Positions 7,341-18,102 are shown, counted from the stretch's first letter. The stretch is DNA of 64,000 bases from Microbacterium oleivorans (GCF_001644225.1 NZ_LSTV01000001.1:1180005-1244004), one strand, 5' to 3'. A program made the numbers and translations. The notes: generated by a model from the letters alone, not told the origin.

Positions 7341-7400
7341 TGCAAAGATACCTTTGCATGGCTAGCTTTGCAAGTGTTTCTTTGCAACGGGTCCTTTGCA
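7341..7400. promoter_or_regulatory. CTTTGCA operator array with 14-bp period
   Basis: CTTTGCA occurs in direct orientation at 7352-7358, 7366-7372, 7380-7386 and 7394-7400, that is exactly every 14 bases. An inverted copy, TGCAAAG, lies at 7341-7347 and forms a perfect 7-bp palindrome with the first direct copy (4-base spacer). The array fills the 97-base gap between the ArsR-type regulator (start 7338) and the M3 peptidase (start 7436). The layout suggests cooperative binding of the regulator and control of both directions. Confidence 0.8.
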
Positions 7401-7435
7401 CGCCGCGGCTCCCGACCGCGACGTACGCTGGGACG

Positions 7436-9493
7436 ATGACGGATGCCGCTGCCAACCCGCTCCTCTCGCCCTCCCCTCTCCCGTTCGATCTGCCGGATTA
7501 CCCCCGCATCCGCCCCGAGCACTACTTGCCCGCTTTCGAGCAGGCGTTCGCGGCTCACCGCGCCGAGATCGAGGCAATCGCCGCCTCGACGGAGGAGCCC
7601 ACGTTCGAGAACACGCTCCTCGCCCTCGAGCGCTCCGGCGAGCTGCTGGGACGCGTCGCACGCACCTTCTACACCGTCAGCTCCGCCGACGCGACGGCCG
7701 AGATCCAGGAGATCGACGAGCAGCTCGCGCCGCTGATGGCCGCGCACCAGGACGCCGTCACCCTCGACGCCCGCCTGTACGCGCGGGTCGCCGCCGTCCA
7801 CGCGCAGCTGGACGACCTTGGCCTCACCGGGGAGGACCGCTACCTCGTGGAGCGCACCCACCGCGAGATGACGAACGCAGGTGCCGGACTCGACGAGGCC
7901 GACAAGACCGTCCTCACGGAGCTCAACCAGCAGCTCTCCGTCCTGACGACGACCTTCGAGAAGAACCTCCTCGCCGACACCAACGAGCTCGCCGTCGTGT
8001 TCGACGACGCCGCGGAACTCGACGGCCTCACCGACGGCGAGCTGTCGGCTGCGGCACGCAACGCCGCCGATCGCGGCCTCGACGGGAAGTTCGTCATCAC
8101 GCTGACGCTGTTCACGGGGCATCCCTACCTCTCCTCGCTCACGTCCCGCGCGAGCCGCGAGAAGCTGATGACCGCCTCCCTCTCGCGAGGGCGACGCGGC
8201 AACGAGAACGACAACCGCGCGGTCCTCACCGAGATCGTCCGGCTGCGCGCCGAGCGCGCCCGAGTGCTGGGGTACGACTCGCACGCAGCGTACGTCACCG
8301 CGGACGAGACGGCCGGTTCGCCCGAGGCTGTGCACGCGCTGCTGCGCCGCCTCGCGGTGCCCGCCGCGGAGAACGCCCGACAGGAGCAGGCGGCACTGCA
8401 GGAGATCATCGACCGCGACGGCGGTGGATTCGACCTCGCCGCGCACGACTGGGCGTTCTACACCGAGCGGGTCCGCGCGGCACGGTACGACCTCGACCGC
8501 ACCGCGCTGCGGCCCTGGTTCGAGGCCGAGCGCGTGCTCGTCGACGGCGTGTTCCGCGCGGCGACCGACCTGTACGGCATCACCTTCACCGAGCGCCCCG
8601 ATCTGCCCGCCTACCACCCCGGGGCGCGCGTGTTCGAGGTCCGGAACGAGGACGGCTCGCACCTCGGGCTGTACATCCTCGACCTGTACACCCGCGACTC
8701 GAAGCGCGGCGGGGCGTGGATGAACTCGATCCTGTCGCAGTCCGCCCTGCGCGGCACGGCGCCGATCGTCGTGAACAACCTCAACGTGCCGCAGCCCGCG
8801 CCGGGAAGCCCCACACTGCTGACCCTCGACGAGGTCACGACGCTCTTCCACGAGTTCGGTCACGCGCTGCACGGACTGTTCGCGACGGTGACCTACCCGC
8901 ACTTCGCCGGCACGGCGGTCTTCCGCGACTTCGTGGAGTTCCCGAGCCAGGTCAACGAGATGTGGATCTTCTGGCCCGAGATCCTGGCCTCGTACGCCCG
9001 CCACATCGACACTGATGAGCCGCTCCCGGCGGAGGTCGTGGCGAAGCTGCGCGAATCGGAGGCCTTCAACCAGGGCTTCGCCACCAGCGAGTACCTGGCC
9101 GCATCCTGGATCGATCAGGCGTGGCACAGCCTCGATGTCGAGGACACGGCATCCGAGATCGACGTCGACTCCTTCGAGGCCACCGCTCTCGCCGACATCG
9201 GCCTCGACAATCCCGCCGTACCGACTCGCTACTCGTCGACCTACTTCGCCCACGTCTTCTCTGGCGGGTACAGCGCGGGCTATTACTCCTACATCTGGAG
9301 CGAGGTCCTCGACGCCGACACCGTGGAATGGTTCCGCGAGAACGGCGGCCTCACCCGTGCGAACGGCGACCGGTTCCGCGATCGCCTGCTCGGTGTGGGC
9401 GGGTCGAAGGACCCGCTCGAGGCCTACCGCGACTTCCGCGGTCGCGACGCGCGGATCGAGCCGCTGCTCGAGCGCCGCGGTCTCACGGGCTGA
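7436..9493 (+). CDS. M3 family zinc metallopeptidase (peptidyl-dipeptidase Dcp-like)
   Basis: This 685-residue cytoplasmic peptidase of the M3 (thimet/Dcp) family probably degrades short peptides. The zinc-binding HEFGH is at residues 472-476 in TLFHEFGHALHGLF, followed by the family segment FRDFVEFPSQVNEMW with the third ligand region and the late motif YFAHVFSGGYSAGYYSY used in substrate binding. Length is normal for Dcp. The ATG start lies just after the CTTTGCA array; the long frame upstream is not used because it would read across operator sequence and the divergent regulator. Its TGA is in a hairpin shared with the convergent reductase gene. Confidence 0.92.
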   Translation: MTDAAANPLLSPSPLPFDLPDYPRIRPEHYLPAFEQAFAAHRAEIEAIAASTEEPTFENTLLALERSGELLGRVARTFYTVSSADATAEIQEIDEQLAPLMAAHQDAVTLDARLYARVAAVHAQLDDLGLTGEDRYLVERTHREMTNAGAGLDEADKTVLTELNQQLSVLTTTFEKNLLADTNELAVVFDDAAELDGLTDGELSAAARNAADRGLDGKFVITLTLFTGHPYLSSLTSRASREKLMTASLSRGRRGNENDNRAVLTEIVRLRAERARVLGYDSHAAYVTADETAGSPEAVHALLRRLAVPAAENARQEQAALQEIIDRDGGGFDLAAHDWAFYTERVRAARYDLDRTALRPWFEAERVLVDGVFRAATDLYGITFTERPDLPAYHPGARVFEVRNEDGSHLGLYILDLYTRDSKRGGAWMNSILSQSALRGTAPIVVNNLNVPQPAPGSPTLLTLDEVTTLFHEFGHALHGLFATVTYPHFAGTAVFRDFVEFPSQVNEMWIFWPEILASYARHIDTDEPLPAEVVAKLRESEAFNQGFATSEYLAASWIDQAWHSLDVEDTASEIDVDSFEATALADIGLDNPAVPTRYSSTYFAHVFSGGYSAGYYSYIWSEVLDADTVEWFRENGGLTRANGDRFRDRLLGVGGSKDPLEAYRDFRGRDARIEPLLERRGLTG

Positions 9494-9507
9494 CCGGGCT
9501 CAGCCCG
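9486..9507. terminator. Short hairpin containing two convergent stop codons
   Basis: CGGGCTGA at 9486-9493 pairs with TCAGCCCG at 9500-9507 around a 6-base loop. The stem includes the TGA of the M3 peptidase and the complementary stop of the reductase gene. There is no T-run, so termination is plausible but not certain. Confidence 0.5.
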
Positions 9508-10063
9508 CCGCCGAGCCGACGCGGTAGACGAGTCGCGCGAACTGTCCGACCGCCTCGGCCGACACGAGCCGCAGGCGGTCGGACTCGAGTCGACGCGGCA
9601 ACAGCGGTGCGCCGCCGGTGAGGAAGACGGGCGCGACCGACACGGCGATCTCGTCGAGCGCGCCGATATCGAGGAACTGACCGGCGAGGTCTCCCCCGCC
9701 GACGATCCAGACGTCGCCGTCGCCGGCGGCCTCACGGATGTCGGGAAGGACGGATGCCACCGGTCCCCGGACGAAGCGGATGTCGGCGCCCGCGGGTGTC
9801 GGCAGGTCCCGCGTCGTGAACACGAACGTCGGACGCTCGCCGTGGAACTGCGTCCACCGCTCGGGGTGGGCGAGGATGTCGGACTCCGCCAGCACCCATT
9901 CGTAGGTCGTCGATCCTTCGACGAGCACGGTCGCCCCGGACGGCAGGAGGGCGTCGTCCGGGGTGTCGCCGTTCTCGACGGCGAACAGCCAGGCGAGGGA
10001 GTTCTCCTCGTCGGCGATGAATCCGTTGGCCGTCGTGGCGGTGTCGTAGAGGATGCGTCCCAT
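9500..10063 (-). CDS. Dihydrofolate reductase-fold protein (RibD C-terminal family)
   Basis: This 187-residue protein has the DHFR/RibD-C fold. The N-terminus [19 protein letters not shown] is the typical first strand and loop of the family, and [14 protein letters not shown] near residue 120 is the NADPH-binding glycine segment. These stand-alone proteins are widespread in Actinobacteria as NADPH-dependent reductases of unknown substrate; they are not the folate-pathway FolA. The gene is alone in its transcript direction, with the clp genes on the same strand upstream. The exact reaction is unknown. Confidence 0.85.
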   Translation of the reverse strand: MGRILYDTATTANGFIADEENSLAWLFAVENGDTPDDALLPSGATVLVEGSTTYEWVLAESDILAHPERWTQFHGERPTFVFTTRDLPTPAGADIRFVRGPVASVLPDIREAAGDGDVWIVGGGDLAGQFLDIGALDEIAVSVAPVFLTGGAPLLPRRLESDRLRLVSAEAVGQFARLVYRVGSAAG

Positions 10064-10102
10064 GACGGGGACGCTACCCCCGGCCTACGACATCCGCGGG
10101 CG

Positions 10103-11371
<1,269 letters not shown>

Positions 11372-11459
11372 GGTGTCCCCCTCAGGATCTCGTGCCGGTG
11401 GAGATGAGCCTAATCGCAGATCCGGGCACGGGGTGGATTGCGACGCGAGTGTGGACGAC

Positions 11460-11489
11460 GACGCCCCGCCGACGGATCGGCGGGGCGTC
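11460..11489 (-). terminator. Rho-independent-type hairpin after clpP2
   Basis: A perfect 13-bp stem, GACGCCCCGCCGA at 11460-11472 and TCGGCGGGGCGTC at 11477-11489, with a 4-base loop, lies 11 bases beyond the clpP2 stop. It probably ends or attenuates the clpP1-clpP2 transcript before clpX. There is no long T-run, as is usual in high-GC Actinobacteria. Confidence 0.75.
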
Positions 11490-11500
11490 GGGTGCCGGCA

Positions 11501-12166
11501 TCACGCGGTGATGGCGGCGGGGGTGCGCTTGCGCGAGGTCAGGACCTGGTCGACGATGCCGTACTCGAGCGCCTCCTGGGCCGAGAGGATCTTGTCGCGG
11601 TCGATGTCCTTGTTGACCTGCTCGACGGTGCGGTTGGTGTGACGGGCCATCGTCTCCTCGAGCCAGGTGCGCATGCGGAGGATCTCCGCCGCCTGGATCT
11701 CGATGTCGGACGCCTGCCCGTGACCGGCCTCGCCGACGGCGGGCTGGTGCATGAGGATGCGGGCGTTCGGCAGGGCGAGACGCTTGCCGGTCGCACCCGC
11801 AGCCAGCAGGACGGATGCCGCCGAGGCCGCCTGTCCGAGGACGACCGTCGACACCTGGGGCGAGATGTACTGCATCGTGTCGTAGATCGCCGTCATGGCC
11901 GTGAACGAGCCACCGGGCGAGTTGATGTACATGATGATGTCGCGGTCGGGGTCCATCGACTCGAGGACCAGCAGCTGCGCCATCACGTCATCCGCGGACG
12001 CGTCGTCGACCTGGACGCCCAGGAAGATGACGCGGTCCTCGAACAGCTTGTTGTACGGGTCCTGGCGCTTGTAGCCGTACGCGGTGCGCTCTTCGAACTG
12101 CGGCAGGATGTAGCGGCTCGAGGGCATGGCGACGCCCTGCGGGCGACCGAAAGTGGGGGTGTGCAT
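11501..12166 (-). CDS. clpP2: ATP-dependent Clp protease proteolytic subunit ClpP2
   Basis: This 221-residue serine protease subunit assembles with ClpP1 into a mixed tetradecamer. The catalytic triad is Ser115 (GQAASAAS), His140 (MHQP) and Asp187 (KDIDRD). The N-terminus is extended relative to ClpP1, as in actinobacterial ClpP2, and a second methionine at residue 14 (MPSSRYILP) could be the processed or true start. It lies 20 bases downstream of clpP1 in the same transcript. Confidence 0.95.
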   Translation of the reverse strand: MHTPTFGRPQGVAMPSSRYILPQFEERTAYGYKRQDPYNKLFEDRVIFLGVQVDDASADDVMAQLLVLESMDPDRDIIMYINSPGGSFTAMTAIYDTMQYISPQVSTVVLGQAASAASVLLAAGATGKRLALPNARILMHQPAVGEAGHGQASDIEIQAAEILRMRTWLEETMARHTNRTVEQVNKDIDRDKILSAQEALEYGIVDQVLTSRKRTPAAITA

Positions 12167-12186
12167 TCTCTTCGTCCTCCGGGCGA

Positions 12187-12771
12187 TCAGTTCTCGGTCC
12201 CGCCACCGCCGGCGACGTCGGCGGCGTGTTCGCGGATGTGGTCGACGAAGCCGTACTCGAGGGCTTCCTCGGCCGTGAACCAGCGGTCGCGGTCGCCATC
12301 GGCGTTGATCTGCTCGACGGACTTGCCGGTCTGCGCGGACGTGATCTCCGCGAGACGGTTCTTCATCGAGATGATCAGCTGGGCCTGGGTCTGGATGTCG
12401 CTCGCCGTGCCACCGAAGCCACCGTGGGGCTGGTGCAGCAGCACACGGGCGTTGGGCGTGATGTAGCGCTTGCCCTTCGTGCCGCTGGTCAGCAGGAGCT
12501 GACCCATCGAGGCAGCCATGCCGATGCCGACGGTGACGATGTCGTTCGGCACGAACTGCATCGTGTCGTAAATCGCCATGCCGGCGGTGATCGAGCCACC
12601 GGGCGAGTTGATGTAGAGGTAGATGTCCTTCTCGGAATCCTCGGCCGCGAGCAGCAGGATCTTGGCGCAGATCTCGTTCGCGTTCTCGTCGCGCACCTCG
12701 GAACCGAGCCAGATGATTCGGTCCTTCAGCAGCCGGTCGAAGACACTGGTCGCCATAAGGGGTTCAGCCAT
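12187..12771 (-). CDS. clpP1: ATP-dependent Clp protease proteolytic subunit ClpP1
   Basis: This 194-residue subunit is the partner of ClpP2. The catalytic residues are Ser88 (GMAASMG), His113 (LLHQP) and Asp158. The C-terminus AGGGGTEN is a short disordered tail. A downstream methionine at residue 6 ([10 protein letters not shown]) is an alternative start. A candidate -10, TAGATT on the minus strand (12804-12809), lies 32 bases upstream. ClpP1-ClpP2 pairs are normal and often essential in Actinobacteria. Confidence 0.95.
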   Translation of the reverse strand: MAEPLMATSVFDRLLKDRIIWLGSEVRDENANEICAKILLLAAEDSEKDIYLYINSPGGSITAGMAIYDTMQFVPNDIVTVGIGMAASMGQLLLTSGTKGKRYITPNARVLLHQPHGGFGGTASDIQTQAQLIISMKNRLAEITSAQTGKSVEQINADGDRDRWFTAEEALEYGFVDHIREHAADVAGGGGTEN

Positions 12772-12903
12772 GGATGCTCTCCTGGATTCGTGTTCGTGCT
12801 TCGAATCTAGTGGCGCGCCCCGAGCGCCTCGCCCGTGTTCGCCGTGGGCATACCGGGGCGGGCATCCAGCCGCGCGAGCCCCGCGGACGCTGCCCGGAGA
12901 CGC

Positions 12904-12942
12904 CGAAGGGCGGCGGGGCCGTGAGGCACCCGCCGCCCTTCG
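12904..12942 (-). terminator. Strong hairpin terminator after tig
   Basis: A perfect 14-bp stem, CGAAGGGCGGCGGG at 12904-12917 and CCCGCCGCCCTTCG at 12929-12942, encloses an 11-base loop. It begins 6 bases after the trigger factor stop and precedes the clpP1 promoter region. The position argues for termination of tig. The 132 bases from here to clpP1 hold no gene that I can see. Confidence 0.8.
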
Positions 12943-12948
12943 AAACGA

Positions 12949-14499
12949 TCACTCCGCGTCGGCGGCCTTCTTGGTGGCGCGCTTGGCGGGAGCCTTCTTG
13001 GCGGGCGCCTCGGCGGCGTCCGCGTCGGCCTTCTTGGCGGCCGGCTTGCGGGCCGGAGCCTTCTTGGCGGCGGGCTTCTCCTCGGCTGCCTCGTCGGCGG
13101 CATCCGCCTTCTCGGCGGCGGCCTTCTTGGCCGGAGCCTTCTTCGCCGGAGCCTTCTTGGCAGGCGCCTTGTCGGCGGCCGGCTTCTCCTCGGCTGCCTC
13201 GTCCGCGGCGTCGGCGTCCTCGTCCTCGGCGGCGAAGCCGGCCAGGTCGACCTTATTGCCGTTGGTGTCGACGACGTTCACCTTGCCGAGCGCGATCGCC
13301 AGGGCCTTGTTGCGGGCGACCTCACCGACCATGAGCGGGATCTGGTTGCCCTCCTGCAGCGCGTTGACGAAGTCCTGCGGCGACATGCCGTACTGCGCCG
13401 ACGACTGGATGAGGTACTGGGTGAGCTCCTCCTGGGAGACCTGCACCTCGTGCTTCTCGGCGATCTTGTCGAGGATCATCTGCGTGCGGAACTGCTTCTC
13501 GCTCGCCTCGGTGACCTCGGCGCGGTGCACGTCGTCCTCCAGGCGACCCTCGCCCTCGAGGTGGGCGTGGACCTCGTCCTCGACCAGCTTGGCGGGGACG
13601 GGGATGTCGGCCTTCTCGATGAGGGCCTCGACGAGCTTGTCGCGCGCGGCGGAGCCCTGCGTGAAGACGGCCTGCTCCGAGACGCGCTCGACGAGGCTCT
13701 CGCGAAGCTCGGCGATCGTGTCGAACTCGGAGGCGACCTGCGCGAAGTCGTCGTCGGCCTCGGGGAGCTCGCGCTCCTTGACGGCCTTGACCGTCACGGC
13801 GACCTCGGCCTCTTCACCGGCGTGGTCGCCGCCGACGAGCTTCGAGCGGAACGTCGTGTCCTCACCGGCGGTGAGCGACTCGATGGCCTCGTCGATGCCC
13901 TCGAGCAGCTCGCCCGAGCCGACTTCGTAGGACACGCCCTCGGCGCGGTCGATCTCGGCGCCGTCGATCGTGGCGACGAGGTCGAGCTCGACGAAGTCGC
14001 CGGCCTTGGCGGGACGGTCGACGGTCACGAGCGTGCCGAAACGGCTGCGGAGCTTGTCGAGCTCGGCGTCGACGGCGGCCTCATCGGTCTCGACGGCGTC
14101 GACCTCGATCGTGATGTCGTCGTAGGAGGGCAGCTCGAACTCGGGGCGGACGTCCACCTCGACCTCGACCTTGAGGTCGCCGGAGAAGTCCTTCGTGCTC
14201 GGCCACTCGACGATCTCGGCGGCCGGGCGGCCGACGATGCGGACCTCGTTCGCGGTGACGGCTTCGCGGTAGAACGCGTCGAGGCCCTCGCTCACGGCGT
14301 GCTCGAGCACGGCCTCACGGCCGATGCGCTGGTCGATGATCGGCGCCGGGACCTTGCCCTTGCGGAAGCCGGGGATCTGCACGTCCTGCGCGATGTGCTC
14401 GTATGCGTGGGAGATGCTCGGCTTGAGCTCCTCCGGGGTGACCGTGATGTGGAGCTTCACCCGGGTGGGGGTGAGCTGCTCGACGGTGCTGGTGACCAT
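12949..14499 (-). CDS. tig: Trigger factor, with long Lys/Ala-rich tail
   Basis: This ribosome-bound chaperone and peptidyl-prolyl isomerase folds nascent chains. The N-terminal ribosome-binding domain includes [10 protein letters not shown] near residue 50. The central FKBP-like domain is seen at about 155-240 ([28 protein letters not shown]), followed by the helical C-terminal arms. The 516-residue protein exceeds the usual 430-450 because of about 93 extra residues of repeated acidic [11 protein letters not shown] blocks and APAKK units. The ATG at 14499 follows an AAGGAG site; an in-frame extension through the tRNA-Pro gene is discarded. Confidence 0.95.
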   Translation of the reverse strand: MVTSTVEQLTPTRVKLHITVTPEELKPSISHAYEHIAQDVQIPGFRKGKVPAPIIDQRIGREAVLEHAVSEGLDAFYREAVTANEVRIVGRPAAEIVEWPSTKDFSGDLKVEVEVDVRPEFELPSYDDITIEVDAVETDEAAVDAELDKLRSRFGTLVTVDRPAKAGDFVELDLVATIDGAEIDRAEGVSYEVGSGELLEGIDEAIESLTAGEDTTFRSKLVGGDHAGEEAEVAVTVKAVKERELPEADDDFAQVASEFDTIAELRESLVERVSEQAVFTQGSAARDKLVEALIEKADIPVPAKLVEDEVHAHLEGEGRLEDDVHRAEVTEASEKQFRTQMILDKIAEKHEVQVSQEELTQYLIQSSAQYGMSPQDFVNALQEGNQIPLMVGEVARNKALAIALGKVNVVDTNGNKVDLAGFAAEDEDADAADEAAEEKPAADKAPAKKAPAKKAPAKKAAAEKADAADEAAEEKPAAKKAPARKPAAKKADADAAEAPAKKAPAKRATKKAADAE

Positions 14500-14570
14500 G
14501 CCTGTCGTTCTCCTTGTCCGGCCGCGCACACGCGCGTCCGTTCGGTGATCTGGGTTCGTGGGGCCGTTGG

Positions 14571-14644
14571 TCGGGGCGACAGGATTTGAACCTGCGGCCT
14601 CCCGCTCCCAAAGCGGGCGCTCTACCAAGCTGAGCTACGCCCCG
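14571..14644 (-). tRNA. tRNA-Pro (anticodon TGG)
   Basis: Read on the minus strand, the 74-base cloverleaf has acceptor CGGGGCG paired with CGCCCCG, discriminator A, D-arm TAGCTCAGCTTGGTAGAGC, anticodon stem CCCGC/GCGGG with loop TTTGGGA, and T-arm GCAGGTTCAAATCCTGT. The anticodon TGG reads proline codons. No CCA is encoded. It lies between tig and tRNA-Gly, divergent from the latter. Confidence 0.97.
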
Positions 14645-14738
14645 GGCGCGCACGCTGGCGAGCGCCGAAAAACGGCCGTTGGTCAGTCTAGCCGACCATG
14701 TCGGGTACACTCGTCGAGGCGCTCATCGCAGCGCCGAC

Positions 14739-14812
14739 GGGGATGTAGCTCAATGGTAGAGCCTCAGTCTTCCAAACTGATTACGCGGGTTCGATTCCCG
14801 TCATCCCCTCCA
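14739..14812 (+). tRNA. tRNA-Gly (anticodon TCC)
   Basis: Acceptor GGGGATG (14739-14745) pairs with CATCCCC (14802-14808), discriminator T, and CCA is encoded at 14810-14812. The anticodon arm TCAGT/ACTGA encloses CTTCCAA, giving anticodon TCC for GGA/GGG codons. The T-arm GCGGGTTCGATTCCCGT is intact. It is followed 15 bases later by the convergent helY stop. Confidence 0.97.
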
Positions 14813-14826
14813 CGAGACGCCCCGCG

Positions 14827-17289
14827 TCACACCGAGCTGTAGGCGACGATGCCCCGTCGCACGGCGTCGAGGGCCTTCCGCGCGGTCGTCGCGACATCGG
14901 CATCCGCCACGATCGACAGCTGATCGAGCAGGTCGATCGTCTGCTTCGTCCACCGGACGAAGTCGCCGGCTGCCATGTCCGCCTCGGTGAGGACGACGTC
15001 GAGCGACGCCCCGCGCGCCCAGGAGTTCATGGCCTGCGCGAGGCCGGTCGCGATCGCCTCGGTGCCCGGTAGGTGGTGGGCCTGTTCGAGATCGTCGAGT
15101 CGGCTCCAGAGGTCCTGCGTCTTCGTGAGGGCCTCGCGGAACGGTCCGCGCGGCAGGCGGTACTCCCCCGCCTCGTCGCGGCGCGGCTCGTAGACGAGGC
15201 AGCAGGCGAGGGCGGCGAGGCCGGCGGGGTCGAGCTCGCGCCACAGCCCGCGGCGCAGGGACTCCGCGACGAGCAGATCGCGTTCGCCGTAGATGCGGCG
15301 CATCGTGCGCCCGGCGGCCGTGAGTGTGGCCGCGCCGTCGTCGTCGAAGGCGACGTAGTCCAGCTCGGCCAGCACGTCGATGATGCGGTCGAAGATCCGC
15401 GCGACGGTGCCGGTGCGGGTCTCGATGTCGCGGCGCGTGCGATCGGTGCGCCGACGCAGCTTCCAGTACCGCTCGGCCCAGCGGGCGTGGTTCTCGCGAT
15501 CGGGGCAGCCGTGGCAGGGGTGCCGCTGCATCCGGCGGCGCAGCGACTGGATCTCGTTCTGGCGCTGCTGACGGATGCGGGCGGGCGCCGTCCGATCGGC
15601 GCGATTGAGCTTCTCGGCGTCACTGAGGTCGCGCCGGATACCGGAGTACTCGGCGAAATCGCCGCGGTCGCACTTCATCGACTTCTCGTAGCCCGCGAGG
15701 GACGCCTCGGCCTCCTTCACCTGCCGGGCGAGGCCCACGACGGCGCGGTCTGCCTGGAACTGCGCGAACGAGGACTCGAGGATCTCTCTCGCGCGCGGCC
15801 GGCCGAACTGGTCGATCAGGTTGACCGCCATGTTGTACGTCGGCCGGAAGCTCGAGTTGAGGGGGTACGTGCGGCGCGACGCGAGGGCCGCCACCGCCTG
15901 CGGGTCGAGCGACTCGGTCCACTGGACGACCGCATGCCCCTCGACGTCGATGCCCCGCCGGCCAGCGCGCCCGGTGAGCTGGGTGTACTCGCCCGACGTG
16001 ATCGCGACCCGCGCTTCGCCGTTGAACTTCTCAAGCTTCTCGAGAACGACCGTCCGGGCGGGCATGTTGATCCCGAGCGCCAGCGTCTCGGTCGCGAAGA
16101 CCACCTTCACGAGTTTGCGCTGGAACAGCTCCTCGACGACCTCCTTGAACGCGGGCAGCAGGCCGGCGTGGTGCGACGCGATCCCCCGCTCGAGGTTGTC
16201 GCGCCACTCCCAGTAGCCCAGGACGCCGAGGTCCTCGTCTTGGAGCGCCCGCATCCGCTCGTCGATGATCCAGCGGATCTCGTCGCGCTCCGCGGTGTCG
16301 GTCAGCCGCACACCCGCGCGCCGGACCTGCTGCACCGCGGCGTCGCATCCGACCCGACTGAAGATGAAGAAGATGGCCGGCAGCAGGTTGGAGCGACCCA
16401 GCAGCTCGACGACCTGCGGACGGTCCATCCGCTCGATCCGCATCGCCGTCGACGGTCGTACGGGACGCTTACCGCCCCGGTGCGGGCGGCGCCTCTCCTG
16501 GTCGCCGCGCGAGCGGTACTCCATGGCGCGGCGATTGTTCTCGTAAAGGGCACCCTTGGGTGAGCGGATGCGGGTGAGCTCCTGGTTCACCTGTGCGGTG
16601 GCGACGCCGGCGCGGTCGTCGAACAGCGGCAGGAGGTCGCCGCGCACGAGGACGTGCTGCTCGAGCGGAACGGGACGGGTCTCGGAGACGATCACGGCGG
16701 TGTCGCCGCGGACCGTGTCGAGCCAGTCGCCGAATTCCTCGGCGTTCGAGACCGTCGCCGACAGGGAGACGAGGCGCACAGCGGGCGGCAGATGGAGGAT
16801 GACCTCCTCCCACACCGGTCCGCGGAACCGGTCGGCGAGGTAGTGCACCTCGTCCATCACGACGTAGCGGAGTCCGCGCAGGGCCGGCGAGTCGGCGTAG
16901 AGCATGTTCCGGAGCACTTCGGTGGTCATGACCACGACGCGCGCGTTCCCGTTGATGTTCGTGTCGCCGGTGAGCAGGCCGACCTCGCCCTCGCCGTAGA
17001 CCTCCTGCAGCTCGCGGAACTTCTGGTTCGACAGCGCCTTCATCGGCGTCGTGTAGAAGGCCTTGTCGCCCGGTTCCCGCATCGCGAGGTGGATGGCGAA
17101 CTCGCCGACGATCGTCTTGCCGGCGCCCGTCGGGGCGGCGACGAGCACGCTCCTCCCCTCTTCGAGTGCGTGACAGCCCTCGATCTGGAACGGGTCGAGG
17201 TCGAACCGCTGCAGGGATGCGAAGGAGGAGGAGATCGGATGCCGGCGCTCCGACTGCGCGCGGGCGTAGCGTGCCGAGGGGTCGGTCAT
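14827..17289 (-). CDS. helY: Ski2/Mtr4-like RNA helicase HelY
   Basis: This 820-residue DExH-box helicase has Walker A APTGAGKT at residues 52-59, Walker B as DEVH at 146-149, motif III LSATVSN, and a C-terminal helicase domain with TGRAGRRGID. The C-terminal region carries a cysteine cluster (HPCHGCPDRENH) and a helical DSHCT-type domain. In Mycobacterium the equivalent gene, helY, follows tatC, as here: the ATG overlaps the tatC stop by 4 bases. Its RNA substrate is unknown. A longer upstream frame runs through tatC and is rejected. Confidence 0.92.
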   Translation of the reverse strand: MTDPSARYARAQSERRHPISSSFASLQRFDLDPFQIEGCHALEEGRSVLVAAPTGAGKTIVGEFAIHLAMREPGDKAFYTTPMKALSNQKFRELQEVYGEGEVGLLTGDTNINGNARVVVMTTEVLRNMLYADSPALRGLRYVVMDEVHYLADRFRGPVWEEVILHLPPAVRLVSLSATVSNAEEFGDWLDTVRGDTAVIVSETRPVPLEQHVLVRGDLLPLFDDRAGVATAQVNQELTRIRSPKGALYENNRRAMEYRSRGDQERRRPHRGGKRPVRPSTAMRIERMDRPQVVELLGRSNLLPAIFFIFSRVGCDAAVQQVRRAGVRLTDTAERDEIRWIIDERMRALQDEDLGVLGYWEWRDNLERGIASHHAGLLPAFKEVVEELFQRKLVKVVFATETLALGINMPARTVVLEKLEKFNGEARVAITSGEYTQLTGRAGRRGIDVEGHAVVQWTESLDPQAVAALASRRTYPLNSSFRPTYNMAVNLIDQFGRPRAREILESSFAQFQADRAVVGLARQVKEAEASLAGYEKSMKCDRGDFAEYSGIRRDLSDAEKLNRADRTAPARIRQQRQNEIQSLRRRMQRHPCHGCPDRENHARWAERYWKLRRRTDRTRRDIETRTGTVARIFDRIIDVLAELDYVAFDDDGAATLTAAGRTMRRIYGERDLLVAESLRRGLWRELDPAGLAALACCLVYEPRRDEAGEYRLPRGPFREALTKTQDLWSRLDDLEQAHHLPGTEAIATGLAQAMNSWARGASLDVVLTEADMAAGDFVRWTKQTIDLLDQLSIVADADVATTARKALDAVRRGIVAYSSV

Positions 17290-18098
17290 GCGGCCGGACC
17301 GAGGAGCGCCTCGTCGCGCTTGCGTTTGCGGCGATCGAAGAGCATCGAGAGTCCGGCGGCGGCGAAGAAGAGGACCGTCAGGATGCCCGCAAGGATGAGC
17401 ATGCTGACGACGTCGGCGGCGGGGGTGGCGGCTCCGGCGAACACCGTCGCGATGACGATCGCCACGCGCCAGCCCTTGATGATCTCCCGGCCGGTCATGA
17501 CGCCGGCGAGGTTCAAGGCGACGAGGAACACCGGGGTCACGTAGGCGACGCCCACAACGAGGAGGAGCTTGAACACGAAGTCGTAGTAGTACTTCGCGTC
17601 GTAGAAGTTCGAGGCGCCGACGGGTGTGAAGCCGGCCATCAGCTCGACGAGGTGAGGAAGGATCAGCCAGCCCGTGAAGGTGCCTGCGAAGAACAGCGGC
17701 ACCGCGGCGGCGACGAACCCGATCGTGTAACGGATCTCCTTCCGCGTCAGCCCGGGCATCAGGAAGGCCCAGATCTGCCACAGCCAGACAGGCGCAGAGA
17801 TGAGCAGGCCGACGGCGAAGGAGATGCGGATGCGGAGGTCGAAAGCGGATGTCACCGTCGCGAACATGAGGGTGACGGCATCCTCGTCACCTCGACGCTC
17901 GGCGACGATGCGGATCGGCTCGGTCATCGCCCAGATGATGCCGTCCGTCAGGATGAACGAGACGATCATCCCGACGACGAGGGCAGCGACCGCGATCAGC
18001 AGCCGTTTGCGGAACTCGCGCAGATGGTCGCCGAGCGACATCCGCTTGTCCCTGTAGGGGGCGTCGTCTCGCGCGGCGTCCCGTTCGGTGGTCGTCAC
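17286..18098 (-). CDS. tatC: Sec-independent protein translocase subunit TatC
   Basis: This 270-residue polytopic membrane protein is the twin-arginine signal receptor of the Tat export system. The N-terminal motif SLGDHLREFRKRLLI is the TatC signature, followed by six hydrophobic segments and a conserved MPGLTRKE loop. The C-terminus is basic (DRRKRKRDE), consistent with a cytoplasmic tail. It starts 4 bases after tatA and overlaps helY by 4 bases, forming one operon. Length is near the upper normal range. Confidence 0.96.
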   Translation of the reverse strand: MTTTERDAARDDAPYRDKRMSLGDHLREFRKRLLIAVAALVVGMIVSFILTDGIIWAMTEPIRIVAERRGDEDAVTLMFATVTSAFDLRIRISFAVGLLISAPVWLWQIWAFLMPGLTRKEIRYTIGFVAAAVPLFFAGTFTGWLILPHLVELMAGFTPVGASNFYDAKYYYDFVFKLLLVVGVAYVTPVFLVALNLAGVMTGREIIKGWRVAIVIATVFAGAATPAADVVSMLILAGILTVLFFAAAGLSMLFDRRKRKRDEALLGPAA

Positions 18099-18102
18099 CG
18101 AA

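Noticed and set aside
12772-12903. ClgR box upstream of clpP1
   Set aside because: CG-rich half-sites are present but none matches the ClgR palindrome with correct spacing.
12949-14628. N-terminal extension of trigger factor through the tRNA-Pro gene
   Set aside because: The extension reads across a perfect tRNA; the family start [14 protein letters not shown] has a good ribosome site at 14499.
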